Source of the DNA: Pseudomonas sp. PSE14
GTDB taxonomy: Bacteria > Pseudomonadota > Gammaproteobacteria > Pseudomonadales > Pseudomonadaceae
DNA length: 64,000 nt
Direction of reading: 5' to 3'
Assembly (NCBI RefSeq): GCF_029203285.1
Contig: NZ_CP115669.1
Span: forward strand, 5,890,001 to 5,954,000
The translations under genes were made by a program, and so were the position numbers. Below are positions 1 through 10,529 of the stretch, piece by piece. The notes beneath the pieces were generated by a model that saw only the letters and a program-made list of their open reading frames with translations, did not search any database and was not told the origin of the DNA. Numbering within the stretch: position 1 is the first letter of the stretch; every line of letters begins with the position of its first letter.

Positions 1-806
1 TCGGCGATCATGTCCCAACCGGCCTGGGTGCACAGGGTGGCGCCGGCGGACAGCGGCGCTTCCGGCGCCAGCAGGCCCTTGCCGGCGACGCTGGTGAACA
101 GCGGCGCGGCCAGGCGCTCGCTCAGCGCGGCCAGGGCGTCGGCGGCGTGCAGCGCACCGCCGCCGGCGATGATCATCGGACGCTGGGCGGCCTTGAGTTT
201 ATCCACAGCCTGCTGGAGCGCATCGGCGCTGGGCTGGCCACGGCCGGCGCGGCGTACGACTTCGTGGGTCCAGTCGCGGGCGATGGGCGCGGCGAGCACG
301 TCCAGCGGCACGGAGATGTGCACCGGGCGCGGACGCTCGCTGTCGAACACGGCGTAGGCGCGGGCGATCAGTTCCGGCAGGTCTTCCGGGGTCAGCGCCA
401 CGGCGGAGAACGCGGTGATCGGCGCGGTCATGGCGCGCTGGTCCTGGGTCTCGTGCAGGCAGCCCCAGCCCTTGCCCAGGCTGGCGGTGTGGTTGACGCT
501 GGAGATCACCAGCATCGGGATGGAGTCGGCGTAGGCCTGGCCAATGGCGGTGGCGGCGTTGGTCACGCCGGGGCCGGTGATGATGAAGGCCACGCCCGGC
601 TTGCCGCTGACGCGCGCGTAGCCGTCGGCCATGAAGCCGGCGCCCTGTTCGTGACGGGTCAGCACGTGGCGGATGCCGCTGCCGGGCAGGCCACGGTACA
701 GCTCCAGGGTGTGCACACCGGGAATGCCGAACACGGTGTCGACGCCGTAGTTGGCCAGCAGGCGGACCAGGGCCTGGCCGCCGGTGAGGGTCTTGTCGTT
801 TTGCAT
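1..806 (-). CDS. aruI: 2-ketoarginine (5-guanidino-2-oxopentanoate) decarboxylase AruI, 5' part only
   Basis: ThDP-dependent enzyme that decarboxylates 2-ketoarginine to 4-guanidinobutyraldehyde in the arginine transaminase pathway. About 268 N-terminal residues are visible; the C-terminal half, with the ThDP-Mg motif, lies beyond the left edge. The N-terminal ThDP pyrimidine-binding domain is clear: ALVRLLANYGVDTVFGIPG, the catalytic Glu in RHEQGAGFMADGYAR, and ITGPGVTNAATAIGQAYAD, followed by the start of the central domain. The start is MQNDKTLTGGQ. It is the last visible gene of a minus-strand cluster (acyl-CoA enzymes, permease, AruSR) whose order matches the P. aeruginosa aru locus; aruH would be expected just outside. 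The family resembles acetolactate synthases, but the context favours AruI. Confidence 0.85.
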   Translation of the reverse strand, partial: MQNDKTLTGGQALVRLLANYGVDTVFGIPGVHTLELYRGLPGSGIRHVLTRHEQGAGFMADGYARVSGKPGVAFIITGPGVTNAATAIGQAYADSIPMLVISSVNHTASLGKGWGCLHETQDQRAMTAPITAFSAVALTPEDLPELIARAYAVFDSERPRPVHISVPLDVLAAPIARDWTHEVVRRAGRGQPSADALQQAVDKLKAAQRPMIIAGGGALHAADALAALSERLAAPLFTSVAGKGLLAPEAPLSAGATLCTQAGWDMIA

Positions 807-902
807 GAACGATCTCCCGAATGGTTCTTCGGCGGATAACTGCGAGCGGTTATTCGCGCTACTCGTTGGGGCTCACGCCGAGTCTCCGGCGTGCGCCGCT
901 TT

Positions 903-1014
903 TGCTCCCTCTCCCTTCAGGGAGAGGGCTGGGGAGAGGGGCTCTTGTCGGTGGCACCGAGTTCCGGGCCCACCACCCTCTCCCCCAGCCCCTCTCCCGC
1001 AAGCGGGAGAGGGG
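903..1014. repeat. CCCTCTCCC-type extragenic palindromes, two units
   Basis: Two adjacent inverted repeats built on CCCTCTCCCTTCAGGGAGAGG and its C-rich relative fill the gap between aruI and the upstream synthetase gene. The same family recurs at about 3.2, 13.4, 17.3, 25.0 and 35.5 kb. The hairpins could stabilise or attenuate the polycistronic mRNA. Confidence 0.85.
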
Positions 1015-1049
1015 AGCGTTCGTGTTCTTCCTTCAGGTCCTGCTGCCGA

Positions 1050-3137
1050 TCACCCGGCGGTGCGGATCAGCGCATCCACCGCCACGGCGCCTTCGGCGTC
1101 CGCCAGCAGTGGGTTCACATCCAGTTCAAGCAGGTTGTCCACGTGCTCGCAGGCGTAGTCGGCCACCGCGCGGATGGCTTCCACCAGCGCCTCCAGGTTC
1201 ACCGCCGGGCGGCCGCGGAAGCCGGTGAGCAGCGGCGCGCTGCGCAGGCTCAGCAGGGCGTCGCGGATCGCCGCGTCGGTGGTCGGCAGCAGCAGACTGC
1301 GGCTGTCCTTGAGCAGCTCGACGAGGATCCCGCCGGCGCCCAGCACCAGCGCCAGGCCGAAGCCGTTCTCGCGCTTGATGCCGACGATCAGCTCGGCCAG
1401 CGGCGGGTTGGCCATGCTCTCCAGCAGCACCTGGTCGAAGGGCACGCCCGGCGCATGACGGGCGATGTTTTCGCGCATGTCGAACAGCGCGGCTTCCAGC
1501 GCCGCCTCGTTGCGCAGGTTGAGGGCCACGCCGCCGGCTTCGGTCTTGTGCGGCAACTGCGCGCTGACCACTTTCAGCGCCAGCGGGAAACCCACGTCGG
1601 CGGCCGCTTCGCGGGCCTGGGCCGGGGTGCTCAGCGCGGCGCGCGGCAGCGGCAGGCCGAAGGGCTTCAGCGCCTGCTTGGAATTCCATTCATCCAGCAG
1701 GCGGCCTTCGCCGTCGATGGCCTGTGGGCAGAGCGGCACCAGGGCTGCCTCACCACGGACCAGCAGTGTTTCGCGGCGCTGACGGTAATGGGCGATACGA
1801 CCCCAGGCGGCAAGACCGTCTTCCACACCTTGCAGTGCGGCGACGCCGTGGGCGTGCAGCAGTTCGCGGGCATGCTCGGGCAGCAACTCCGGCAATGCCG
1901 AGGCGATGAAGCCCACCTTGCCGTGGCGCTCCAGCGCGGCGCAGTACAGCTCCAGCAGCAGGTCGCACTGCGGGCGCTCGCCGGTCTCTTCACCGGGGTA
2001 ATCCAGCACCAGCAGGGCGGCATCGGCATCGGTCTGCAGCGCGCTGTCGAGCATGCGCTCCAGTGCCGGGCCGTCGCCCCAGATGGCGGTGGTGAAGTCC
2101 AGCGGGTTGGCGATGTTGGCGTAGTCCGGCAGCACCTGGGCCAGCTCCGCGCGCTGCGCGTCGACCAGCTTGGGCAGGGTCAGGCCGTTACGCTCGGCGT
2201 AGTCGGCGATCAGCCCGGCGTCGCCGCCGGAGCAGGCCAGCGCGGCCAGGCTCGGGCCGGCCGGCAGGTTGCCGCAGGCGGCAGCCTTGAGGGTTTCGAT
2301 GAAGCTCACCGGACCGCTGACGCGGATCACCCCGAGGCGGTCGAACAGTGCGTCGTACAGCGCGTCGGAACCGGCCAGGGAGCTGGTGTGGCTGAGCGCG
2401 AGCTCGGCGCCGATCTCGGAAACGCCGGTCTTCAGGGCAATCACCGGGATGCCTTTCTGCAGCGCCTTGTAGGCGGCGCGGGCGAAGCCGGGGACGTTCT
2501 TCAGACCTTCCAGGTGCAGGCCGATGGCGGTGACGCGCGGCTCGTCGAGCAGCACGTCCATCAGTTCGGCCACGCCCAGCTGCGCCTGATTGCCCACCGA
2601 GGCCATGTAGGCGATGGGCAGCGAGCGGTCGCTCATGGACAGGTTGTAGGCGAAGTTGCCGCTCTGGGTGAGCACGGCCACGCCCTTCTCCACCAGGTGC
2701 CCGCCGTGGGCCACCGGCCACAGCGCTGCGCCGTGCAGGTAATCGAGCAGGCCGTAGCAGTTGGGGCCGAGCAGGGCCATGTCGCCGGCGCTGGCGAGCA
2801 GGCGGCGCTGCAGCGCTTCGCCGTCGGCGCCGGTCTCGGCGAAACCGGAGGCGTAGCAGATGGCGCCGCCGGCGTCTTTCGCGGCCAGTTCGGCCACGGC
2901 CTGTACGGTCAGGTCGCGGTTGGTGGCGATGAACACCGCATCCGGGCCTTCGGGCAGCTCGGCGATGCTGCGCACGCAGGGCACGCCTTCGAGTTCGTCA
3001 TATTGCGGGTTGACCAGCCACATCTGGCCGTCGAAGCCACCTTCGGCGCAGCGCTTGAGCGCACGCGCCATGCTGCGGCCGCCGATGAAGGCCAGGTGCC
3101 GGGGCGCCAGCAGGCGCTGGAGGTTTTCTCTTTTCAT
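1050..3137 (-). CDS. Acetate/acyl-CoA ligase (ADP-forming), CoA-binding plus ATP-grasp
   Basis: Probably an NDP-forming acyl-CoA synthetase of 695 residues converting a carboxylate, ATP and CoA to acyl-CoA, ADP and phosphate. In order: an N-terminal CoA-binding Rossmann domain (HLAFIGGRSMARAL, near residue 15), succinyl-CoA-ligase-like domains with VLTQSGNFAYN and ALKTGVSEIGAELALSHTSS, and a C-terminal ATP-grasp domain (LALKVVSAQLPHKTEAGG, near residue 520, then LVLGAGGILVELL). I chose MKRENLQRL as start because the open frame upstream only reads through a CCCTCTCCC palindrome. It sits between aruI and an acyl-CoA dehydrogenase, so it probably activates an acid in the same route; the substrate is not known. 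Confidence 0.85.
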   Translation of the reverse strand: MKRENLQRLLAPRHLAFIGGRSMARALKRCAEGGFDGQMWLVNPQYDELEGVPCVRSIAELPEGPDAVFIATNRDLTVQAVAELAAKDAGGAICYASGFAETGADGEALQRRLLASAGDMALLGPNCYGLLDYLHGAALWPVAHGGHLVEKGVAVLTQSGNFAYNLSMSDRSLPIAYMASVGNQAQLGVAELMDVLLDEPRVTAIGLHLEGLKNVPGFARAAYKALQKGIPVIALKTGVSEIGAELALSHTSSLAGSDALYDALFDRLGVIRVSGPVSFIETLKAAACGNLPAGPSLAALACSGGDAGLIADYAERNGLTLPKLVDAQRAELAQVLPDYANIANPLDFTTAIWGDGPALERMLDSALQTDADAALLVLDYPGEETGERPQCDLLLELYCAALERHGKVGFIASALPELLPEHARELLHAHGVAALQGVEDGLAAWGRIAHYRQRRETLLVRGEAALVPLCPQAIDGEGRLLDEWNSKQALKPFGLPLPRAALSTPAQAREAAADVGFPLALKVVSAQLPHKTEAGGVALNLRNEAALEAALFDMRENIARHAPGVPFDQVLLESMANPPLAELIVGIKRENGFGLALVLGAGGILVELLKDSRSLLLPTTDAAIRDALLSLRSAPLLTGFRGRPAVNLEALVEAIRAVADYACEHVDNLLELDVNPLLADAEGAVAVDALIRTAG

Positions 3138-3159
3138 GTCGGGTCTCGTACGGGCCTGC

Positions 3160-3292
3160 GCCCTCTCCCCCAACCCCTCTCCCTGAAGGGAGAGGGGAGC
3201 TTTCAGGGTCATCCTTCAGCGTCTGGTGCCAGCCCACGCGCCGAATCGCTCTTGCCCCCTCTCCCTTCAGGGAGAGGGCTGGGGAGAGGGGG
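3160..3292. repeat. CCCTCTCCC-type extragenic palindromes, two units
   Basis: Two CCCTCTCCC/GGGAGAGGG inverted repeats separate the synthetase and acyl-CoA dehydrogenase genes. The left unit lies directly before the synthetase start and is misread as an N-terminal extension if the longest frame is taken. Confidence 0.85.
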
Positions 3293-3331
3293 TTTCAGCA
3301 CAAGCCCGTCTTCCCCGAATAGCACCGAGAG

Positions 3332-4492
3332 TCAGCGCAGCAATGGCCGCAGCAGTTCGCGGGAAATGATGTGGCGCTGGATTTCCGAGGTGCCTTCCCA
3401 GATGCGCTCGATGCGCGCGTTACGCCAGATGCGCTCCACCGGGCCTTCGTCCATCAGGCCCATGCCGCCGAAGATCTGCACGGTCTCGTCGGCGACCTTG
3501 CCCAGCACTTCGCTGGCGAACAGCTTGGCCATGCCGGCCTCGCCGTCGGTCATGCTGCCGCGGTCCATCTTCCAGGCGGTGTGCAGGGTCATCAGTTCGG
3601 CGGCGCGGATCTGCGTGGCCATGTCGGCGAGCTTGAAGGAGATGCCCTGGTAGCTGCCGATGGCCTGGCCGAACTGCTTGCGGTCGGCCGACCACTGCAG
3701 CGCCAGGTCCAGCGCGCGCTGGGCCTGGCCGACGCAGTTGGCGGCGACCATCACGCGGCCGGCGGTGAGCCAGGCGTTGGCCACTTCCCAGCCCTTGTCG
3801 ACTTCGCCGAGGACCTTGGAGGCCGGCACGCGGCAGTCGTCGAAGAAGATTTCGTAGGTGTGGTAGCCCTTGTTGCTCACGCATTTCGGACCGCGGCGCA
3901 CGGTCATGCCCGGGGTGCCCTTGTCCACCAGGAAGGCGGTCACGGCGTTGCGCTTCTTGCCGTTGCGCTCGAAGGTGTCGGTCACCGCGAAGACGATGGC
4001 GAAGTCGGCGTGGCCGGCGTGGCTGATGAAGTGCTTGGAGCCGTTGATCACGAAGTCCTCGCCGTCACGCACGGCGCGGGTCTTGATCGAGTTGGCGTCG
4101 GAACCGGCGCCCGGCTCGGTGAGGGCGAAGCAATCGATCTTCTCGCCCTGCACCACCGGCAGCAGGTAGTCCTGGATCTGCTGGCCCTTGCAGGCCATGA
4201 GGATCTTCGAGGGACGCGCGACGAACACGTGCAGCGCCCAGGAGACCTTGGACAGCTCGCGCTCGACCAGCGCCTGGGACAGGTAGTCCAGGCCGCCGCC
4301 ACCTACTTCCTCGGGCATGTTGAAGGCATAGAAGCCGGCCGCCAGGGCCTTGCCGCGAATCTGCGCGGCCAGCTCCGGGGACACCGCGTCGGCGCGGTCC
4401 ACTTCTTCTTCGTACGGCAGCAGTTCTTTCTCGACGAAAGCCTTGACCGCCTCGACGAGCATTTCCTGTTCCTGGGTCAGTTGGAAATCCAT
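3332..4492 (-). CDS. Acyl-CoA dehydrogenase
   Basis: FAD-dependent acyl-CoA dehydrogenase of about 386 residues that introduces the alpha-beta double bond into an acyl-CoA, passing electrons to ETF. Family signatures are present: ALTEPGAGSDANSIKTRA (FAD/substrate loop, near residue 125), the middle beta domain ending in DDCRVPASKVLGEVDKGWE, and IWEGTSEIQRHIISREL at the C-terminus, which carries the usual catalytic Glu. ATG at 4492 is preferred; an in-frame GTG precedes it directly, and AGGTG lies a few bases upstream. It lies 17 bp after the enoyl-CoA hydratase gene, so the two should be co-transcribed. Acyl-chain preference cannot be read from the sequence. Confidence 0.92.
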   Translation of the reverse strand: MDFQLTQEQEMLVEAVKAFVEKELLPYEEEVDRADAVSPELAAQIRGKALAAGFYAFNMPEEVGGGGLDYLSQALVERELSKVSWALHVFVARPSKILMACKGQQIQDYLLPVVQGEKIDCFALTEPGAGSDANSIKTRAVRDGEDFVINGSKHFISHAGHADFAIVFAVTDTFERNGKKRNAVTAFLVDKGTPGMTVRRGPKCVSNKGYHTYEIFFDDCRVPASKVLGEVDKGWEVANAWLTAGRVMVAANCVGQAQRALDLALQWSADRKQFGQAIGSYQGISFKLADMATQIRAAELMTLHTAWKMDRGSMTDGEAGMAKLFASEVLGKVADETVQIFGGMGLMDEGPVERIWRNARIERIWEGTSEIQRHIISRELLRPLLR

Positions 4493-4509
4493 CACATCAC
4501 CTGCAGCCG

Positions 4510-5298
4510 TTAGCGGCCTTTGAATTGGGGGGAGCGTTTTTCGGCCACGGCGCGCAGCGCCTCGGCGGCATCTTCACTGCGACCACAGAGCAGGCCGGCG
4601 GCCTGTTCGGCCTCCAGTTGCTGCGCCAGGGTACGGGCGGCGCCGTCACGCATCAGGCGCTTGGTCTGGGCGAAGGCGAAGGTCGGACCGGCGGCCAGGC
4701 GGGCGGCGAATTCGCCGACCTGTTCCAGCAGCTGTTCATCGGCGACCACTTCGCTGACCAGGCCGGCGTTCAAGGCGCGCTCGGCGTTCCACAGTTCGTC
4801 GAGGAACAGCAGGCGCTTGGCCGCTTCGCTGCCGATCAGGCGCGGCAGGTGCCAGCTGGCGCCGGCGTCCGGGCAGTAGGCCATGCCGGTGTAGCCGGCC
4901 TTGAAGCGGGCGGAAGCGCCGACGACGCGGAAGTCGCAGCACAGGGTCAGGTCCATCCCGGCGCCGACGGCGGTGCCGTTGACGGCGGCGATGGTCGGCT
5001 TGTCCAGGCTGTACAGGCGGCGCATCAGGGCGTGGGCAGTTTCGGTCCAGCCGTAGGTTTCCAGCTCGCCGCGCGCCTCGGCCTCGGCCCATTCGGCGAG
5101 GTCGGCGCCCGCGCAGAAACTGCGACCCTGGCCAGTGAGCACGATGACACGCACCGCCGGGTCCGCCTCATGGGCGTCGAGCAGGGCGTGCAGGTTCTTG
5201 AGCGTCGGGATGTCCAGCGCGTTGCGCTGCTCGGGACGGTTCAGGGTGATCCAGGCGATGCCGTCCTGGACCCGGCTGAGCGGGGATGCTTGAGTCAT
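4510..5298 (-). CDS. Enoyl-CoA hydratase/isomerase family protein
   Basis: Crotonase-fold protein of 262 residues, predicted to hydrate an enoyl-CoA to a 3-hydroxyacyl-CoA. It shows the oxyanion-hole segments GRSFCAGADLAEWAE (near residue 60) and AAVNGTAVGAGMDLTLCCDF (near residue 105), but an Asp/Ala-rich loop (YCPDAGASWHLPRL) replaces one of the classical catalytic Glu positions, so isomerase or hydrolase activity is possible. It is the first gene of the hydratase - dehydrogenase - synthetase - aruI run. Two palindromes lie upstream, the nearer about 50 bp from the start, in operator position. Confidence 0.9.
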   Translation of the reverse strand: MTQASPLSRVQDGIAWITLNRPEQRNALDIPTLKNLHALLDAHEADPAVRVIVLTGQGRSFCAGADLAEWAEAEARGELETYGWTETAHALMRRLYSLDKPTIAAVNGTAVGAGMDLTLCCDFRVVGASARFKAGYTGMAYCPDAGASWHLPRLIGSEAAKRLLFLDELWNAERALNAGLVSEVVADEQLLEQVGEFAARLAAGPTFAFAQTKRLMRDGAARTLAQQLEAEQAAGLLCGRSEDAAEALRAVAEKRSPQFKGR

Positions 5299-5346
5299 GC
5301 GGCCCTCATTCTTGTAGACGATTGTGTTGAGGCGTTGGAGCCAATA

Positions 5347-5362
5347 CTAAACAACTGTTCAG
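5347..5362. promoter_or_regulatory. Imperfect palindrome CTAAACAACTGTTCAG, putative TetR operator
   Basis: Dyad-symmetric 16-mer about 50 bp upstream of the enoyl-CoA hydratase start. It resembles the palindrome at 5481 and the one beside the TetR gene at 12060 (consensus TTGAACNATTGTTC). Operator assignment is inferred. Confidence 0.5.
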
Positions 5363-5480
5363 TAAGGCGGCAATCCACCCGAATGGGGGGCTTGTAACGC
5401 CCTCGGCAGCGGCGGGAAGGCCGCGTGGTGCGGGGGCCGAGGGGTTTTACGGGGACTTGGCGGGCGGGCTTGTTACAACT

Positions 5481-5496
5481 TTGAACAATTGTTCAG
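5481..5496. promoter_or_regulatory. Palindrome TTGAACAATTGTTCAG, putative TetR operator
   Basis: GAACAATTGTTC is a perfect 12-bp palindrome. The site lies about 185 bp upstream of the hydratase gene and matches the motif in front of the TetR gene at 12060 at 13 of 16 positions. Two sites in one intergenic region suggest cooperative or looping repression. Confidence 0.55.
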
Positions 5497-5522
5497 CAAG
5501 AGATGGGACGGGTGGAGTACCT

Positions 5523-5614
5523 GTAGGAGCGAGCTTGCTCGCGAACGGACGTCCCGGCGACTCCGGAGCTGGGTAGGTTCGCGAGCAAGAACTAGGCGTC
5601 CCCCTCGGTCCTAC
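5523..5614. repeat. GTAGGAGCGAGC-type extragenic inverted repeat
   Basis: Left arm GTAGGAGCGAGCTTGCTCGC; the right arm has a variant end (AACTAGGCGTCCCCCTCGG then TCCTAC) instead of the usual CTCGCTCCTAC. The same variant arm occurs at 7367-7406, on the other side of the permease gene. It lies in the 383-bp gap that also holds the two operators and the terminator. Confidence 0.85.
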
Positions 5615-5640
5615 GAAGAGCCCAAGACCAAGAGCCAAAG

Positions 5641-5666
5641 AAAAAGCCCCGCAATGCGGGGCTTTT
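5641..5666 (-). terminator. Rho-independent terminator of the permease gene
   Basis: AAAAAGCCCCGC-AAT-GCGGGGCTTTT: an uninterrupted GC stem with a short loop, flanked by an A-run and a T-run, 15 bp past the permease stop codon. It is symmetric and could work on both strands. Confidence 0.9.
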
Positions 5667-5681
5667 CCGGTGCAGTCAGAC

Positions 5682-7094
5682 TCAACCGATGCTCGGCACA
5701 GCCTCGTCGGCCAGCACCTGGCCGCGCTTGCGCTTGAGCACGTAGTAGGCCAGGTAGCAGGCCGCCATGAAGCCGAAGCCCCAGTACAGCGACGGACGCT
5801 GGGTCGGGTCCAGGGCGAGGAACACGAACAGCGAGCAGCAGATCGCGATGCACGCCAGCGGGATCAGCGGGAACAGCGGCGCGGCATACTTCAGGTCGGC
5901 CACGGTGCCGCCCTTGGCCATGTGCTCGCGACGGAAGCGGTACTGGGCGTAGGCGATGACGATCCAGGTGACGGTGCCGGACATCCCGCTCACCGCCATC
6001 AGCACCATGAACAGGGTGTCGGCGGCGACGATGCTGGTCAGCAGCGACAGCAGGGCGAAGGCCAGGCTGATCAGCAGCGCGTAGAGCGGCACGCCACGGG
6101 CGCTGAGCTGGGACAGCTTGCGCGGCGCCATGCCGGTCTTGGACATGGCCCAGAGGATGCGGGTGGAGGCATAGAGGCCGGAGTTACCCACGGACAGGAT
6201 GGCGGTGAGGATCACGAAGTTCATCAGGTCGGCGGCGTAGGGAATGCCGACCATGTCGAACACCTGCACGAAGGGGCTTTCCATCAGGCCGGCCTGCTTC
6301 CACGGCACGATGCAGGACAGCACGACAATCGCCAGCACGTAGAAGATCAGCACGCGGAACACCACGTTGCGCACAGCGCGCGGGATGCTCTTTTCCGGCT
6401 GGTCGGTCTCGCCGGCGGCGACGCCCATGATCTCGCAGCCCTGGAAGGCATAGACCACCGTCATCATCACCGCGAACACGGCGGACAGGCCGTTGGGGAA
6501 CAGGCCGTCGCTGACCAGGTTGGACAGGCCCGGCGCGGCGGCGCCGCTGTTCAGCGGGATGGCGCCGAAGATCACCAGCAGGCCGACCACGATGAAGGCC
6601 AGGATGGCGGCGACCTTGATGCCCGAGAACCAGTACTCGGCCTCACCGAAGGCGCGGGTGGCCAGGGCGTTGAGGGAGAACAGCACGACCACGAAGAAGC
6701 CCGACCAGATCCAGATCGGTACCTCGGGGAACCAGCGGGTCATCAGCATGCCGGCGGCGGTGAATTCCAGGCCGACGGTGGAGGCCCAGCTCATCCAGTA
6801 CACCCAGCCGATCATGAAGCCGGTGGCCGGACCGATGAAGCGCGTGGCGTGGGCCTGGAAGGAGCCGGAGACCGGCATCTGCACGGACAGCTCGCCGAGG
6901 CAGACCATCACCAGGTACATCAAGAGGCCCGCGACCAGGTAGGCGAGGATGGCGCCCATGGGGCCGCCGGAACCGATGGTGACGCCGGAGCCCATGAACA
7001 GGCCGGTGCCGATCACGCCGCCCAGGGACAGCATGAAGATGTGGCGGCTCTTGAGCGCGCGGGTGAGCTGGATCTTCTCTTGCGACTCAGACAT
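5682..7094 (-). CDS. Amino-acid permease (APC superfamily, AAT family)
   Basis: Inner-membrane permease of 470 residues with about 12 hydrophobic segments. The N-terminal APC signature is clear (HIFMLSLGGVIGTGLFMGSG, residues about 19-38), followed by the family segment GGPMGAILAYLVAGLLMYLV and the conserved SFQAHATRFIGPATGFMIGW loop. It occupies the position of PA4981 next to aruSR in P. aeruginosa, so arginine or a related basic amino acid is the likely substrate; this is inferred from context. The gene is flanked on both sides by near-identical GTAGGAGCGAGC repeats and has its own terminator, so it seems to be a separate transcription unit. Confidence 0.9.
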   Translation of the reverse strand: MSESQEKIQLTRALKSRHIFMLSLGGVIGTGLFMGSGVTIGSGGPMGAILAYLVAGLLMYLVMVCLGELSVQMPVSGSFQAHATRFIGPATGFMIGWVYWMSWASTVGLEFTAAGMLMTRWFPEVPIWIWSGFFVVVLFSLNALATRAFGEAEYWFSGIKVAAILAFIVVGLLVIFGAIPLNSGAAAPGLSNLVSDGLFPNGLSAVFAVMMTVVYAFQGCEIMGVAAGETDQPEKSIPRAVRNVVFRVLIFYVLAIVVLSCIVPWKQAGLMESPFVQVFDMVGIPYAADLMNFVILTAILSVGNSGLYASTRILWAMSKTGMAPRKLSQLSARGVPLYALLISLAFALLSLLTSIVAADTLFMVLMAVSGMSGTVTWIVIAYAQYRFRREHMAKGGTVADLKYAAPLFPLIPLACIAICCSLFVFLALDPTQRPSLYWGFGFMAACYLAYYVLKRKRGQVLADEAVPSIG

Positions 7095-7313
7095 GGCGCA
7101 CCTCCACGGAACGGCGGGCGCGGCTGAGCGGAACTCTACGTTGGATCATTATTGTTATCTCCAATCAATCAGAGGCCGTGGCTCGGGCACGGATGCCACC
7201 GGATTATTGGAAGGCGATGTAAGACGCCGTTGTTCGGGCGGATCGAAGTTGTAGGAAGTTGTAAGGATTTTGTGCGGGGCGCGTGGGGCGGGGGTTTCAG
7301 GCTTTTGCTTTTC

Positions 7314-7406
7314 GTAGGAGCGAGCTTGCTCGCGAACAGATTCAGCCGGCGATGACGAGGTTGGGCGGGTTCGCGAGCAAGAACTAGGCGTCCCCCTCGG
7401 TCCTAC
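7314..7406. repeat. GTAGGAGCGAGC-type extragenic inverted repeat, second copy with the variant arm
   Basis: Same composition and orientation as the copy at 5523-5614, including the unusual right arm (AACTAGGCGTCCCCCTCGG then TCCTAC). It lies in the 412-bp gap between the permease and aruS. The rest of that gap holds the permease promoter region and, at 7450-7488, a hairpin; nothing else was seen. Confidence 0.85.
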
Positions 7407-7449
7407 AGGTGAGTGGAGTTCTCCGGCGATATCGGCACAAGGGCTTTCC

Positions 7450-7488
7450 CCTCACCCCAGCTCTCTCCCAGAGGGCTGGGGTGAGGGA
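7450..7488 (-). terminator. Strong hairpin after aruS, possible terminator
   Basis: CCCTCACCCCAGC pairs perfectly with GCTGGGGTGAGGG (13 bp, 13-nt loop), starting 19 bp past the aruS stop. There is no long T-run, so it may instead be a member of the C-rich extragenic repeat family that protects the mRNA end. Confidence 0.55.
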
Positions 7489-7506
7489 GAGCAGGCAACG
7501 CAGAAA

Positions 7507-9740
<2,234 letters not shown>

Positions 9741-9744
<4 letters not shown>

Positions 9745-10526
9745 CGCGGCACCCCATCGCCGGCAAGCATGGCCCGGTAGCCACGTTCGCTGTCGTCGAG
9801 CCAGCGCGCCACGCTGCCGTCGTCCACGCGTTTCTTCAATGCCGCGTCGATCTCGTCCATCCGCGCGGCCAGCGGCGAATGGCGCGACACGGCGATGCGC
9901 AGGTAATCCACAGTGAGCGGACGAGGCAGCGCGGTGATGTCCTCGCCGCCGGCCAACTGCTCGACGAACAGGGTGCCGGTACGCCGCTCATGGGCAATGA
10001 AGTCGATGCGCTGGCGGATCAGCTTGCCGAAGTTCTGTCGGCTGTCGGAGACCCATTCGACGTTGCCGTGCTCGGCAACGAGGCGGTCGAACGCCGGCCC
10101 GTAGCTTTCGCCGAACAGCAGCCCACCCCGGTAATGGGCGAGGTCGCCCAGCTGGTCGAAGCGCACCGGCTTGCGACGGTTGTAGAAGATCGCCACTTCC
10201 TCGCGCAGCACCGGCACGCGGGAGAACACCAGGCCGCCGTCGCGCTGCGGCGTCTGGTAGGCCAGCACCACATCGACGCGGCCTTCGGCGGCGTCCAGCA
10301 GGCAGCGCTTCCAGTTGCCCAGCACCACGGTCTGCACCTCGTAGCCCAGCTCGCCGAGCACGCTGCGCACGGTTTGCGGCGCCAGGCCGCGCACCTCATG
10401 GCCGTCGCTCCAGGAGATGGGCGGGTAGACGGGGTAGTCGCAGTAGCGGACTGGCTGCGCGGCGCTCACGATACCGCCCGCTGCCAACATCGGCAGGGCC
10501 AGGCACAGCAGGACCAGCCAGCGCAT
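9741..10526 (-). CDS. Periplasmic solute-binding protein (family 3), sensory partner of AruS
   Basis: Exported protein of 261 residues: signal peptide [20 protein letters not shown] with cleavage near SAAQ, then a bacterial extracellular solute-binding family 3 fold ([51 protein letters not shown]). Lying between a response regulator (3-bp gap) and a hybrid kinase (4-bp overlap), with no ABC permease nearby, it is more likely a periplasmic ligand sensor feeding AruS than a transport component, as TorT is for TorS. Ligand unknown; an arginine-related compound is the natural guess. Confidence 0.85.
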
Positions 10527-10529
10527 GGC

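Noticed and set aside
891-3653. A 920-codon plus-strand open frame over the acyl-CoA synthetase gene
   Set aside because: It is the antisense of a clearly conserved enzyme in a high-GC genome; composition is Gln/Arg/Val-rich with no domain, and it begins inside repeat DNA. The same applies to other long antisense frames (for example 3371-4513, 7672-9780, 40826-43168, 48821-51001).
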